Shown piece after piece: positions 1 to 8,560 of a stretch of DNA of 10,943 nt; position 1 is the first letter of the stretch, and each line of letters starts with the position of its first letter. The position numbers and the translations under genes are program-made. Source of the stretch: Dictyocoela muelleri (taxonomy: Eukaryota; Microsporidia); contig SDVU01000743.1 of assembly GCA_016256075.1 (NCBI GenBank), forward strand, positions 1 to 10,943, read 5' to 3'. A model generated the notes under the pieces. It was not told where the DNA came from. It ran no database searches and worked only from the letters and a program-made list of their open reading frames with translations.

Positions 1-1849
1 GATTTTTTAATATTAATTATATATTTAGATTTATCTCGTCATTTTAAGCTTATTTGAAATAAGAAACATACTATATGCTCTTACCAATTAAGATTTTCAA
101 ATCTGAGGGGTGAAGGGGTCTAAGTCGTTGGAGAACTAAAATGTTTTATCATTAAGATTATACATTATTTCTTATATATTTGTAATATTTTATCATCAGG
201 TTTCACAATTATATTTAAATTTGTTAAAATTCATGGTAAATCTCCACTTACAATCCTTTTTAGCCACTACTACTACAAGGTGACGCGTAGAGACGCTCTT
301 TTCAATAAAGCCATTATGTTAAAGTTATTAATAAGTTTCTGATTCGCATTTCGCTTTTCAAAACCTCTTATCAGTCGCGACTAGTATATTATTGAAATTT
401 TTTAGTATAAATCAGATTCAATTTGAAATTTAGAGTTTTACATTTGATTATTAATCAGTTTTTTTCCAACAATAACATTGACTATGCTATTTTCGATCAA
501 AGAAAATTTGTCCTCAACTTTCATGCATTTATAGCACATTTTAAGATAAACCTTATTATTTATGTTTTATTCACTTCTATTTATTAGTTTTTTTTAAAAA
601 GGGCGTTTTTTAAGTATTAGATATTTTCCTTTTATAAAAATTTAAAAATTTATGATTTAATATTTACCGATTATCCGGTATCAAAAGAAAATTATTTAAA
701 TCCGTATATTTTCATTCCTTTTTTATCAACACCTCATATTTTTTTTTGAGATAATACACATATTTACGTTACTGTCTACTCTATATTATATTTTTCATGA
801 ATAAAAAAACTTAGCCATATAAACTATTTCTTACAATAAATACTTTTACTATTTTTTTTACCGAATTTAAACTTCCTCTCTTTTAAATTACTCTTATCGA
901 TCAGTTTATAGTTATATTTATTATTAGCCTTTTTTAATATCACATAATTCATATTCAATATAAAGTTCTGCATTTTATAATTCTAAACTGAATTAAAAAT
1001 AATTTATCTAATTTTTAAAGGGAATAAGATATTTTTTTTAAAACAAGGTCATCATCACAATTATTATGTAGTGCAGATTTTAGTTCTTATAGATAATCTG
1101 ACTACTTCTCTTCTGCATTATTTTAAACTTTATATGCTTTCTCCACATACGAAATTACATAAAAGTTTTTTGACTTCTTGCCTTTAGGTGTTTAGCATAG
1201 TACATATACCTTATAAATTATACTTCTTTTATTTCATTTGAATATCCGTATTAAATGCTATCATATTTTCTCTGAGTGAAATTTTATCGAAATTAGTTAA
1301 ACTTCTAAAATAAATTAGTTCAACCTTCATTAGGGTTTCTTCGTTTCTTTATAAACACCAAAATTCAGTCTCTATATTAGCTTCACTTACAGCACAAGGA
1401 TCTAAGCTGCCTATAACTTATAAACTACTAATTAGATGTTTTTAAACTTTCTGAATCATATGAGGTCTCTTATAAATGTAAAAATGTAAAGTTTAACAGA
1501 ATACTTATTTTGTCTAAACTAATATTCTTTTAAAAATCTCGTTCTTTTATATATTTGTGTAAAAGATCATTGAGGTTTCACAAATAAGAACACCCTGGAA
1601 AGAAAGACAACTAATCTGAAAAATATTCCAATATTCTGTTTTAGGCTTTAAACTTATTATTCCAATTAATGGTATTATTTTAATAGAATTTAAATATTTG
1701 AAAAATATTTTTGTAATATTTTTTTTTGTTTTTATAGTAATGCATATTTTTTAAGAGTTAAAAAAATCGAATTATTTTTCAAATCCTCGAATTTTTCACA
1801 TTTATATAAAAATGTAGAAATACTGCACAACATGAGTAATATAAATATA
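1..1849. other. AT-rich gene-free stretch
   Basis: I recognise no gene, RNA or mobile element here. Small structures visible are a perfect 10-bp palindrome AGTCGCGACT (373-382), a short hairpin GCGT/ACGC (285-296) and a hairpin TACCG/CGGTA with a 6-base loop (665-680). On the minus strand, 230-560 and 1130-1615 have stretches of 34 to 39 codons without a stop. They match no family I know, lie among several stops, and are not clearly beyond chance at this base composition. The left 120 bases include an isolated G-rich patch (GAGGGGTGAAGGGG, about 105-118) of unknown meaning. Confidence 0.6.
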
Positions 1850-1861
1850 TATTATAAAAGG

Positions 1862-1904
1862 GCTTGTTTAGAAAGATTCTTGTTATAGAGATTTTTCTAA
1901 ACAA
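1862..1904 (+). repeat. left TIR of the 882-bp element, self-complementary
   Basis: It holds the 16-bp TIR GCTTGTTTAGAAAGAT, then an inverted second copy of its core (TTTCTAAACAA at 1894-1904). The two 11-base arms pair perfectly. The right end carries only a single copy, so the two ends are not symmetrical. Confidence 0.8.
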
Positions 1905-2721
1905 AGGCAATTATTTAAAATATTTTGGATATGACCGTTTTTTTCCTATTTTTATACTTTTAAACCGTTTTTAAATATTTTTATATTAAAATTAATTGTA
2001 ATTTTTTTACATCACGTTTTTTTCACAATGTGTCATAAAAAATAGTCAAGATCTAATTATATTAATGACCCATATTTATTCAGAATTAATGGATACTATA
2101 TTTTAGTTGTGATGACATGATTTTATTATTAAATGACCTGAAGATATTATAAGTCACAAAAAAATGTTATAATTGTGATGATACTTTTTATAGAAAATTA
2201 TAAATTTAAAATTCTATAATACTACTGTTCTTGTAACACTGTCTATTTAGCCAAATGAAAAAAAAATTTCAAGAGTATTTTCTGGACATTTACTCTTTAA
2301 TTGTAGATATTAATTATAAGCAACTTAACTTATATTATAATTTATTAAAAGGCACAATAATGAAATATAAAAAAAATTAATATAAAAAAATACTTTACAG
2401 CATAAATTTAAAAAACATTATTTTGTTTTGTAATTTGAATATAAACATACCAAAAAATAATGGAGTTTTTTGGCCGAATTTTAATATTAAAAGAAATATA
2501 AAACGGTGTCAAAAGATGTATTAGATAGTTAAATATTTGAACATTTAAAAAAAGTATATTTTATAGAATAATGTGGCGAATTAAACGAAAAGTTTTGTGT
2601 ATTTTAAAACTTTTAAATTGAAGGTTAGAATTAATTTAAATTAAAAGAATAATAATTTACTAAACTATTTTTATTTAATTTAAGCTAAATTTCAATTCAA
2701 GGGTCTTTTCATAAGATAGGC

Positions 2722-2740
2722 ATCTTTCTAAACAAGCTTC
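2722..2740 (-). repeat. right TIR of the 882-bp element
   Basis: ATCTTTCTAAACAAGC at 2722-2737 is the exact reverse complement of 1862-1877. Three outer bases (TTC) precede the 9-bp flanking repeat TATTATAAA. Confidence 0.8.
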
Positions 2741-2749
2741 TATTATAAA

Positions 2750-4350
2750 TTCATATTTATTGTAAAGTGTTTCATATGTGTATAAAAGTTTTTTAAATAT
2801 TATAAGCACAAATTTTATTTAGCTTTATCATACCATTTATAAAAAAATATACAAATAATGAAGACTATGGTTATTTTTTTTATTTAATATAATGAATTTG
2901 ATTTTGCAAAAACTCTATATCTTAGAAAACTGATTCAGCTTAAATTAATGAGCACTAATTTTACTATAAATATATTATGAACTGACATGTCTATTATAAA
3001 TAGAGAGTATTTTTATTTATAAAATAAATTTTGTTATAAAAATTTATAAATCGTGATTTGTAAATTCTAATAAAAAAACACTCAGGTTATAATTATTTGA
3101 GTTAATCTCTGAAATATCTTTTTCAGAAAAAATAGAGGCTATTTTTATTTGCAGTTAAGAAACTCTTTTTATATTTTACAGGATCTGGTATTTCATTTAA
3201 TAAATTAGAAATATGAAGACATAGTTGAAGTATAAAAAAATAAAATATATCTTAACTCCCGCTTATTTAGTTACAAAAATAGCACATGTAAAATATATTT
3301 CCGAGAATATATATTGTACTATATTACTAAAGAGTAATTATTTCGATTGATAATTATGGAAATAGATATTTATTACTAAAAAAAATTTTAAAATCATATT
3401 AACGTCGTGGTAGCAACCTAGATACCAAATACTACATATATAAAGCAATAAAGTTATCTCGATCACCAAAGATATGCATATTAGATAGTTTTAAAATATT
3501 AAACTAATTTTGATACACACAATACACGTTGCATATATATAAAACGAACTTTCTAATATTACAAGCATGAAATTATGAAATTACAAATATCTAAAATATT
3601 AAGAATGTAATTAAATCTCGTCATAAAACTATGAAGAACTTATTCTACCATTTGAGTTATCATAAAAAATCTTAGAAATACGAAATGATAAAAAAAGCAG
3701 TTTATAAGATATAATTACAAAAAGCCGCGTAGTTATTTTGTAAAAAAAAATTCAAAACAATAAATAGAATATATATTAACAATTTTAAAGTAAAAAGTGT
3801 AGATTCTGGCTATAAACAGAAACGTTATCAGTCTAAAATAATGTATAGAATAATAATTTTTTTTAACCATGCATAAAGTACAATTAATTATTTTTTTTAA
3901 AGATATTCTACCACGATAGGTAACGCTTTAAAATGAAAAAATAAAATATGACCGATCTAATCATGATGACGCTGCTTTTTACAGACTATATAATTATTAA
4001 AATCATTCATGCATTAAGTATAATCTTATTATCTATTATAATATTACACTAATTCTATAATTTTATTCTACTTCGCTTTTATTATTGTCTACAAATTTCA
4101 TTACAAGGTTTTAAAAAGTTAATTTTTATTTCTTTTAGACTTATAGACACGTTTCTCTACGACTTATACACTCATTCAGTCGAAGTATAAATTAAATGAA
4201 AATTATAATGTATTAATAAATTGTTTAATTTTTTTTGCCATTATATATAATTAATATTTTTTTTATTTTTTAAATTCTCTTTTTTTAAACTTCTTTAAAG
4301 AGTTTTAAACATTTTTTAAACTCACATATATTAACCTTTACTATCCAACT
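2750..4350. other. AT-rich gene-free stretch
   Basis: I see no coding frame, RNA gene or complete element. The only notable pairing is a 9-base inverted match, TCGTGGTAG at 3405-3413 and CTACCACGA at 3908-3916. The bases beyond it do not match and there is no flanking duplication, so I do not call it an element. Confidence 0.6.
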
Positions 4351-4378
4351 CTTATTTTTTAATTCTTATTTTTTAATA
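4351..4378. repeat. 14-bp tandem duplication
   Basis: CTTATTTTTTAATT at 4351-4364 is followed directly by CTTATTTTTTAATA, 13 of 14 bases identical. It is probably a replication-slippage product in T-rich DNA. Confidence 0.75.
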
Positions 4379-4425
4379 TTTTTGTTTTAATATATATTTT
4401 TTATAGGCATCTAAAAATTTTGCCT

Positions 4426-4443
4426 CGGTGGATAATACCGCCG
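4426..4443 (+). other. GC-rich hairpin
   Basis: CGGTGG and CCGCCG flank the 6-base loop ATAATA. All six positions pair if one G-U is allowed. Five G/C pairs together are unusual in DNA this AT-rich. No T-tract follows at the right distance, and no gene ends here on either strand, so I assign no function. It could be a TIR remnant or a fragment of a structured RNA. Confidence 0.5.
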
Positions 4444-4694
4444 TTATCGAAAAATATATTAGATAAAAATTAATAAAATTCATAGATTAATAAAATTAAT
4501 TGAGACGCCATTATATCTTATTGCAGTCAATTCTATTAGATATTTATCACAGACTGTATTTTCAGATGATAGAATCTTTTTTTAGTTGAAGTGAGATAGG
4601 GGTGTCTTGAAGTATGTATGGAAACTAAGTAAAGGTTTTATTTTTTCATCTTTCATAAAATCTTTTTAAAGCTCGATCTTGACCTAACAAGAGA

Positions 4695-4886
4695 ATGATG
4701 CCCAATAGTAAGAAATACGACATTCAAGTTTCTGTTTTACTTTTAATTACTTTTTTTTATTACAAAAGTTGGCATTTAAACGCTTTCAAAGGCGCACTAT
4801 ACCAAACTAGATATAACCATGTGCGTTTATTTAATGAAATTAAGAAATTGCCGATTATAATACCTTTTTCATCAATAAGGGTATAG
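4695..4886 (+). CDS. 63-aa open frame of unknown nature (doubtful)
   Basis: This ATG-initiated frame (two ATGs in a row) encodes 63 residues: a short polar start, a hydrophobic and aromatic stretch at about residues 12-23 (VSVLLLITFFYY), then a basic half. I recognise no family. Its 3' two thirds are antisense to the open frame at 4760-5079, so at most one of the two is likely to have been coding. It has no neighbouring gene, clear promoter or terminator. It could be a chance frame. Its only advantage over the minus-strand rival is a proper ATG. Confidence 0.2.
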   Translation: MMPNSKKYDIQVSVLLLITFFYYKSWHLNAFKGALYQTRYNHVRLFNEIKKLPIIIPFSSIRV

Positions 4887-5079
4887 TCCTTCATTATAAT
4901 TATTTTTACCTTATCATAAATCAAATGCAACCGCACATTAATATGTATACTAGTACAAAAATTTCCTAATATCGATTCGAATATATCATCATACCTTACT
5001 AAATAGTCAATCTTAAAGATGTTATTTGACTCCACGCTGCTTGTCCAAAAATGAAAAGCCAATTTTTGATATCGATCTC
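4760..5079 (-). pseudogene. unidentified open frame of about 105 codons without an ATG start
   Basis: The minus strand is open from a TGA near 5079 down to tandem TAA stops at about 4754-4759. This is the longest open run in the window. The only initiation-like codon near its start is TTG at 5062. The first true ATG in frame is at 4894, which would leave a product of about 44 residues. The translation has a balanced, protein-like composition with mixed charge, for example IYDKVKIIIMKDYTLIDEKG, and not the K/N/I/F/Y monotony of random AT-rich frames. That suggests it was once coding. I do not recognise the family. It lies about 60 bases downstream of the Tc1-like fossil on the same strand, and could be part of another element or a captured host gene fragment. 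A chance frame is possible. Confidence 0.35.
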
Positions 5080-5137
5080 AGAAAAACATTTTTTAAGAGC
5101 AAAAAAATCTCAATTTAGAATTAGATTACTAATATTT

Positions 5138-5818
5138 TTATAAAATATCAGGTATTAATGTTTTCAACTTCTTTTGCATCCTCTCATAAATCCGCTCTTT
5201 TTTATAGGTAGCAGTACGTGTATAAATGTCCATATTCCATATATAAATTTCAATTGGATTAAATACACATTAAATTCATAGTTGCAGTTTTGTATAGTAC
5301 GGCCATAAAGCCACATTAAGAGTTTTCAATATACCCAATATTCTCTGAGCCCAAAAATTGTCATTCTTGTGCCATTTTATGATGTATGATCAAATCGTAG
5401 CACTTTGCTCTATCTGAAGGACATGTAGCGATTTGGGTACATCATTTTAATCGAATAATGTATCTACATACTGCTAAGTCTTAAAATCCCGAATGTTTTG
5501 GGATGTGTTTAGATTGTCTCAGTTTCGTCTTCTCTTTCGGTCTAATTTTTTAGTACACATAATGTTTTTATCCTTAGGTGTCATAGGCAGTATATAATAT
5601 ACTGTTCATATTTTTTTTTCTCTTACTATACACGCCGTTATCTCGGAGTCTGAAAGTGTTACATGACTATTTTCATTATTTTTATTTACGATTCACAATT
5701 ATGGACATGAAAACCTATTTTACAGGTTTTTATTTGCGTCTTGCCAAATTCTCTGTCTATATTTTTCGACTTTTAAGTCTATATTTGTAATAATAGGAGA
5801 TACAGTTCTTTTTGTCAT
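5138..5818 (-). pseudogene. decayed Tc1/mariner-like transposase
   Basis: This is a remnant of a cut-and-paste transposase, read leftward. From 5473 to 5138 one frame runs for about 110 codons with four internal stops. It ends in a block like the Tc1 C-terminus: LNVALWPYYT, then FNPIE at 5249-5263, then IYIWNMDIYT and a basic tail. Tc1 proteins have WP..SPDLNPIENLW here, with the E catalytic. Upstream, the region expected to hold the second catalytic Asp reads LQIEQSAT, so that Asp appears lost. The spacing from there to the Glu is about 20 residues longer than the usual 34. At the far end, an ATG at 5818 opens 44 codons containing GKTQIKTCKIGFHV, which resembles the first helix-turn-helix of Tc1 proteins. 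LSDSEITACIVREKK near 5610-5655 could be the second. The stretch with the first Asp is not visible. At about 680 bp it is a third shorter than a normal gene of about 1 kb. I found no TIRs or TA duplication. Confidence 0.5.
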
Positions 5819-5884
5819 TTGAAGATTTTATTCAGATTTTATTTTTTTTTCATAATTAGGTTTCTATTTTAATATAAAAAAGTA

Positions 5885-5910
5885 GAAATTTCCCCTAGGG
5901 AGAAAATTTC
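5885..5910. other. 26-bp near-perfect palindrome around CCCTAGGG
   Basis: GAAATTT, then CCCCTAGGGAG, then AAAATTTC reads almost the same on both strands, with one unpaired base. It lies just upstream of the putative start of the Tc1-like fossil and may belong to that element's end. No function is assigned. Confidence 0.55.
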
Positions 5911-6868
5911 GGATCTACCCTTTCTATGCGAAAATTTTTTTTTTGATAAGAAAAATTTATAACACGTTTTTTATAATTAAATTTCATGAGAAAAACGAAT
6001 ATGCAAGCAATAAATATTGAGAGTAAAAATATAATATACCTTAATATTTTTAGCTACTCTTAATCTATACAAGATATCATATAACTACTCTCTTGTGCAA
6101 AAGCTTTTAAACTTGTTTTTCCCAATAAATAACGTTCTTAGAAACATTTTCATGATTTTTTCTCCATAAGGAAAAAATTTTGCACGTTGAACGGATAGTA
6201 CCGAAATTTTTAAACAACTTACCAAAGGCGGGCAGAAAATGGTGATGTAGAAATAGGATAATTTTTTAAAACTTTTATAAATTATAAGATCAGACGCGTT
6301 TATTTTAAATTTATCAATAAAAGTCTTTCTTTTAGTCTTATTTTTATCACAAGATGTTTATGAGAAAAATTTAGACATGATATACTAATACTTATGATAA
6401 TTAAAAACGCATATAATAAAAATTTCGAGGCATTTTAGACGTTTTAGAGCAGTATATATTTCTTTTGAGCATTTTTTGAAGTCTTTCTATAGATTACTCT
6501 TATTATAAAATACGTAAGAAATAATTAATGCAAGCTAAATTAAGCATGAAATTTGCAAAAAATATCTCACAAAAATTATTTCAATTTATTGACATTTTTA
6601 TTTTTTTTTTTAGAAAAATTATACTATATTCGTATAACTAAACGACTATAAAAATTTTAGTTAATATCTTTAATTTTAAATTAGAGTAATAATCGCTTAT
6701 TATTTAACTTAGATTGATAAAAATTTTCAATTATAAAAAATAAATAAATCATTATAAATATATTAATTGACTCTAGTTAACTAGATTGAAGGTCATTTTT
6801 TAAGGAGAGGAGATATACTAAATTATAGCAACTATAAAAGGTAATTGAAAAGGATTTTAGAATATAAA
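5911..6868. other. AT-rich gene-free stretch with a second palindrome
   Basis: I see no gene. A second hairpin, ATTTTTTCTCC / AGGAAAAAAT around ATA, lies at 6155-6178. It looks like the palindrome at 5885-5910 (both read TTTCYCC, TA, RGGA, then an A-run). A small GC patch, AAAGGCGGGCAGAAAATGG, follows near 6224-6242. It looks a little like the end of a Tc1 element, but I found no inverted partner. Confidence 0.45.
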
Positions 6869-6915
6869 TATTGAAAAACATTTAAACCCCCATCGTAAAA
6901 TTATTTTTCTGACCC
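6869..6915 (+). repeat. left TIR of the Merlin element
   Basis: TTGAAAAACATTTAAACC begins at 6871 and continues through CATCGTAAAATTATTTTT. It matches the reverse complement of about 7839-7884, with a few substitutions and two or three single-base indels over about 45 bp. The outermost two bases (TA) differ from the right end (GG when read inward). Confidence 0.85.
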
Positions 6916-7015
6916 ATCTAAAATGAATAAAAATATAGAAATTGAAATTTTGTGAAAAATAAAATTTATAAAAACTAATAAATGTTTTAAATAAAAATAA
7001 AAATTTTAATAAAAT

Positions 7016-7840
7016 TTAACTAAAAATATATTTTAAAACAGTACTAAGTTCTTCACCTTTATTATTTCTAACTAACATATATCTTAAGAGGACAGCTTTT
7101 TTATATTTTCGTCTTCTTAAACTTATTTGAATTCTTCTTTTAAAACTAGACCAATTCGCTTCAATTGTATTAAATGACAATTGCTATCAGGATCAACAAA
7201 ATTCTTTGAAATATTTACAGTCATTCCTTGATAACCTAAATCTTTAAGTTATGAATAGCCAGCCCATTTATCAGTATATATTTTTTTTTTTTTTAACAAA
7301 TAATAATGTAAGAAAATTTAATATGTTTTTTTTTCTTTTTATATTAAAATCATAATAATTCTTCTTTGAGGTGTTCTTTCAACGAACCCTAAAACCCAAA
7401 TATCTTTTATTAACCTTTTCTCTGTGATATTTTCTGCGGACTAAATGGCGCTCATCACCTTCTACAATAATATCAACACTTTCCAATCTCCAATATCATA
7501 AATATATTTATAAAAAATAAAATTTTAAATATCACAAATAGTTTTTCTTACACTTGATTTTATAACTTTATGTGATATAGCAATATCAAACATTGATTTC
7601 TTTTTTATAAAATCATCAAAAATAGAAAGCATTATGTGTAAAGACATTTTTTTCCTATATAAACTGGTTTTTTTTACACTCACCTCATTTCTGCAATTGC
7701 TCTTATCACATCTTACTATTCAATATTTTTTAAAATCAATACTGCAATTGCTATGACATTTTGAACAACATTTATTAGTTTTTACTAATTTTGATTGTAA
7801 CAAAATTTTAATTTCTTGATTTTTATATATTTTAGATACG
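7016..7840 (-). pseudogene. Merlin/IS1595-like DDE transposase, inactivated
   Basis: This is the transposase remnant of the element around it. Domains in order: a zinc-ribbon-like N-terminus, CSKC at 7756-7767 and then RCDKSNC (C-x4-C) near 7693-7713; a helical DNA-binding part (IMLSIFDDF ... SVRKTI); the first catalytic Asp in VEGDE (7454-7456), followed by RRKYHRE; then DIWVLGFVERTPQRR; the second Asp in TDKWAGYS (7270-7272), followed by LKDLGYQGMTVNISKNFVDP; and Glu in NTIEANWSSFKRR (7160-7162). The second Asp and Glu are about 36 residues apart, as in DD36E Merlin and IS1016 enzymes. The gene ends KGEELS..., with a TAA at 7016-7018. Its length of about 270 codons is normal. It is inactivated by at least three frameshifts (between about 7540 and 7477, between 7477 and 7407, and near 7180), about five in-frame stops, a 14-T run at 7281-7294, and a missing ATG start. 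All three catalytic codons survive. Confidence 0.9.
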
Positions 7841-7886
7841 TTAAAAAATAATTATTTACGATGAGAGGTTTAAGTGTTTTTCAACC
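7839..7886 (-). repeat. right TIR of the Merlin element
   Basis: Read inward on the minus strand from 7886 it is GGTTGAAAAACACTTAAACC, followed by CTCATCGTAAATAATTATT. It pairs with 6869-6915. A GG start is common in this transposon class, so this end may be nearer the ancestral state. Confidence 0.85.
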
Positions 7887-7895
7887 GAATATCAA

Positions 7896-8129
7896 ATAAA
7901 CTAATATTAAACTTTTATTTAATAAATAATACTATATTAATAATTTTTATAATAATATACAGTTAACAGTAACTAACAATAATAAAGTACAGGTAAAAAA
8001 TTTTATTATCAAAATTTATAGTCTTAAATTGAATAACATTAATAGCGTCTGTAAATAAAAAAATCGAATAACCCATAAATGTCATTTAATAAGTCAGTAT
8101 ACTACAATCTGATTAAAAGTTCGCAAAGA
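7896..8129. other. AT-rich flank of the Merlin element
   Basis: I see no gene. The sequence next to the target duplication, GAATATCAAATAAAC (7887-7901), recurs with one base missing at 8461-8474, as one arm of the 22-bp palindrome. That may be chance in AT-rich DNA. Confidence 0.5.
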
Positions 8130-8330
8130 ATAATTCAAAAGTTACGCCCAAAAAAGCCCTGACCTCATAATTGGTTGTATACTTCTCTTGATATCATTTT
8201 ACCTTTATGAATTTAAAAGGTAGCTACAAATTTTAATTACCTGATGATGAAGCCTATTTAATGTGAAAAAAATAGTAAGTTGCATTACAGGGGATTGGTA
8301 ATAGCGGCCAATTAAAGATCTTTAACTTAA

Positions 8331-8504
8331 ATTAAAAAACTTTTTGATGATAATACGATTTATTTAGAAATCGTGAAAAATCTTCGAAATGCATTTTTAT
8401 ATTGTCGTAAACATATACTGCAGTTGGCAAGCTTTAATAATTCGGCCTGTTTCCTTTTGAGAAATCAAATAAACGTTTATTTGATCAGTACGAAAAACCA
8501 AATA
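8331..8504 (+). other. 57-codon open stretch, unidentified
   Basis: This plus-strand frame is open between stops and reads, for example, FDDNTIYLEIVKNLRNAF and ILQLASFNNSACFLL. The same frame continues to about 8700 with fewer stops than expected at this composition (about six in 125 codons). It has no ATG at its start and no recognisable motif. It competes with the minus-strand fossil reading of the same bases. Only one of them, or neither, reflects past coding. Confidence 0.25.
8464..8485. other. perfect 22-bp palindrome
   Basis: ATCAAATAAAC is followed directly by its reverse complement GTTTATTTGAT, with no spacer. Such a site could bind a dimeric protein, extrude as a cruciform, or be the join of two inverted element ends. 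No neighbouring gene helps to choose between these. Confidence 0.8.
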
Positions 8505-8560
8505 TGAGAAATATGGCTTTGTGATAATTTATATAAAGAAATTATTGATTAAGATATTAC

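Larger units (their letters stand above)
1850..2749. mobile_element. 882-bp TIR element with 9-bp target duplication, probably non-autonomous
   Basis: The element spans 1859-2740 between identical 9-bp direct repeats TATTATAAA (1850-1858 and 2741-2749). Its ends carry a perfect 16-bp inverted repeat, GCTTGTTTAGAAAGAT at 1862-1877 and its complement at 2722-2737, with 3 less-matched bases outside. Seen directly: a matching end pair, matching 9-bp flanks, and the 11-base core TTGTTTAGAAA repeated in inverted orientation at 1894-1904. The left end alone can therefore fold into a hairpin with a loop of about 19 bases. A 9-bp duplication is known for Merlin and Mutator-like elements. The length would suit a decayed Merlin. 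A cysteine pair (CYNC) followed by TFYRKL is readable on the plus strand around 2164-2199, but I could not find a catalytic core. A non-autonomous derivative is the safer reading. Confidence 0.7.
6860..7895 (-). mobile_element. Merlin (IS1595/IS1016-type) DNA transposon, full length but broken
   Basis: The element spans about 6869-7886 (1018 bp), the usual size for Merlin. The 9-bp flanks are GAATATAAA (6860-6868) and GAATATCAA (7887-7895), 8 of 9 identical, which fits the 8-9 bp target duplication known for the superfamily. The two ends are imperfect inverted repeats of about 45 bp. Between them the minus strand carries one transposase reading from about 7840 to 7016, with the family's zinc-binding N-terminus and D-D-E core. 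The arms differ at several positions plus small indels, so the insertion is not recent. Insertion of this class is by cut and paste. Without an intact transposase it could move only if another copy supplied the enzyme. Confidence 0.9.
8130..8560 (-). mobile_element. possible Ty3/gypsy-like reverse transcriptase fossil (weak)
   Basis: Several short minus-strand stretches, in the right relative order, resemble landmarks of a Ty3/gypsy reverse transcriptase: a lysine/glycine-rich patch, a GYYQ-like motif and a FLG-like connection motif. The region is much shorter than a normal reverse transcriptase domain and broken in several places. I see no LTRs, protease, RNase H or integrase. If real it is an old, partial fossil, possibly with the Merlin element inserted beside or into it. 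The resemblance could be chance, and the plus strand of the same DNA is open for 57 codons. Confidence 0.25.

Noticed and set aside
230-560. Minus-strand frame with two open runs of 34-36 codons
   Set aside because: Interrupted by several stops and matches nothing I know. It is left as part of the AT-rich stretch.
1130-1615. Minus-strand frame with stretches such as RNEETLMKVELIYFRSLTNF
   Set aside because: About eleven stops in 160 codons is only a little below expectation for this composition, and no family is recognisable.
3405-3916. Inverted 9-mer TCGTGGTAG / CTACCACGA about 500 bases apart, as a possible small TIR element
   Set aside because: Matching stops after nine bases on both sides and there is no direct repeat next to the ends.
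4960-4990. GATTCGAAT as a possible tRNA T-loop
   Set aside because: No paired T-stem, anticodon arm or acceptor stem around it.
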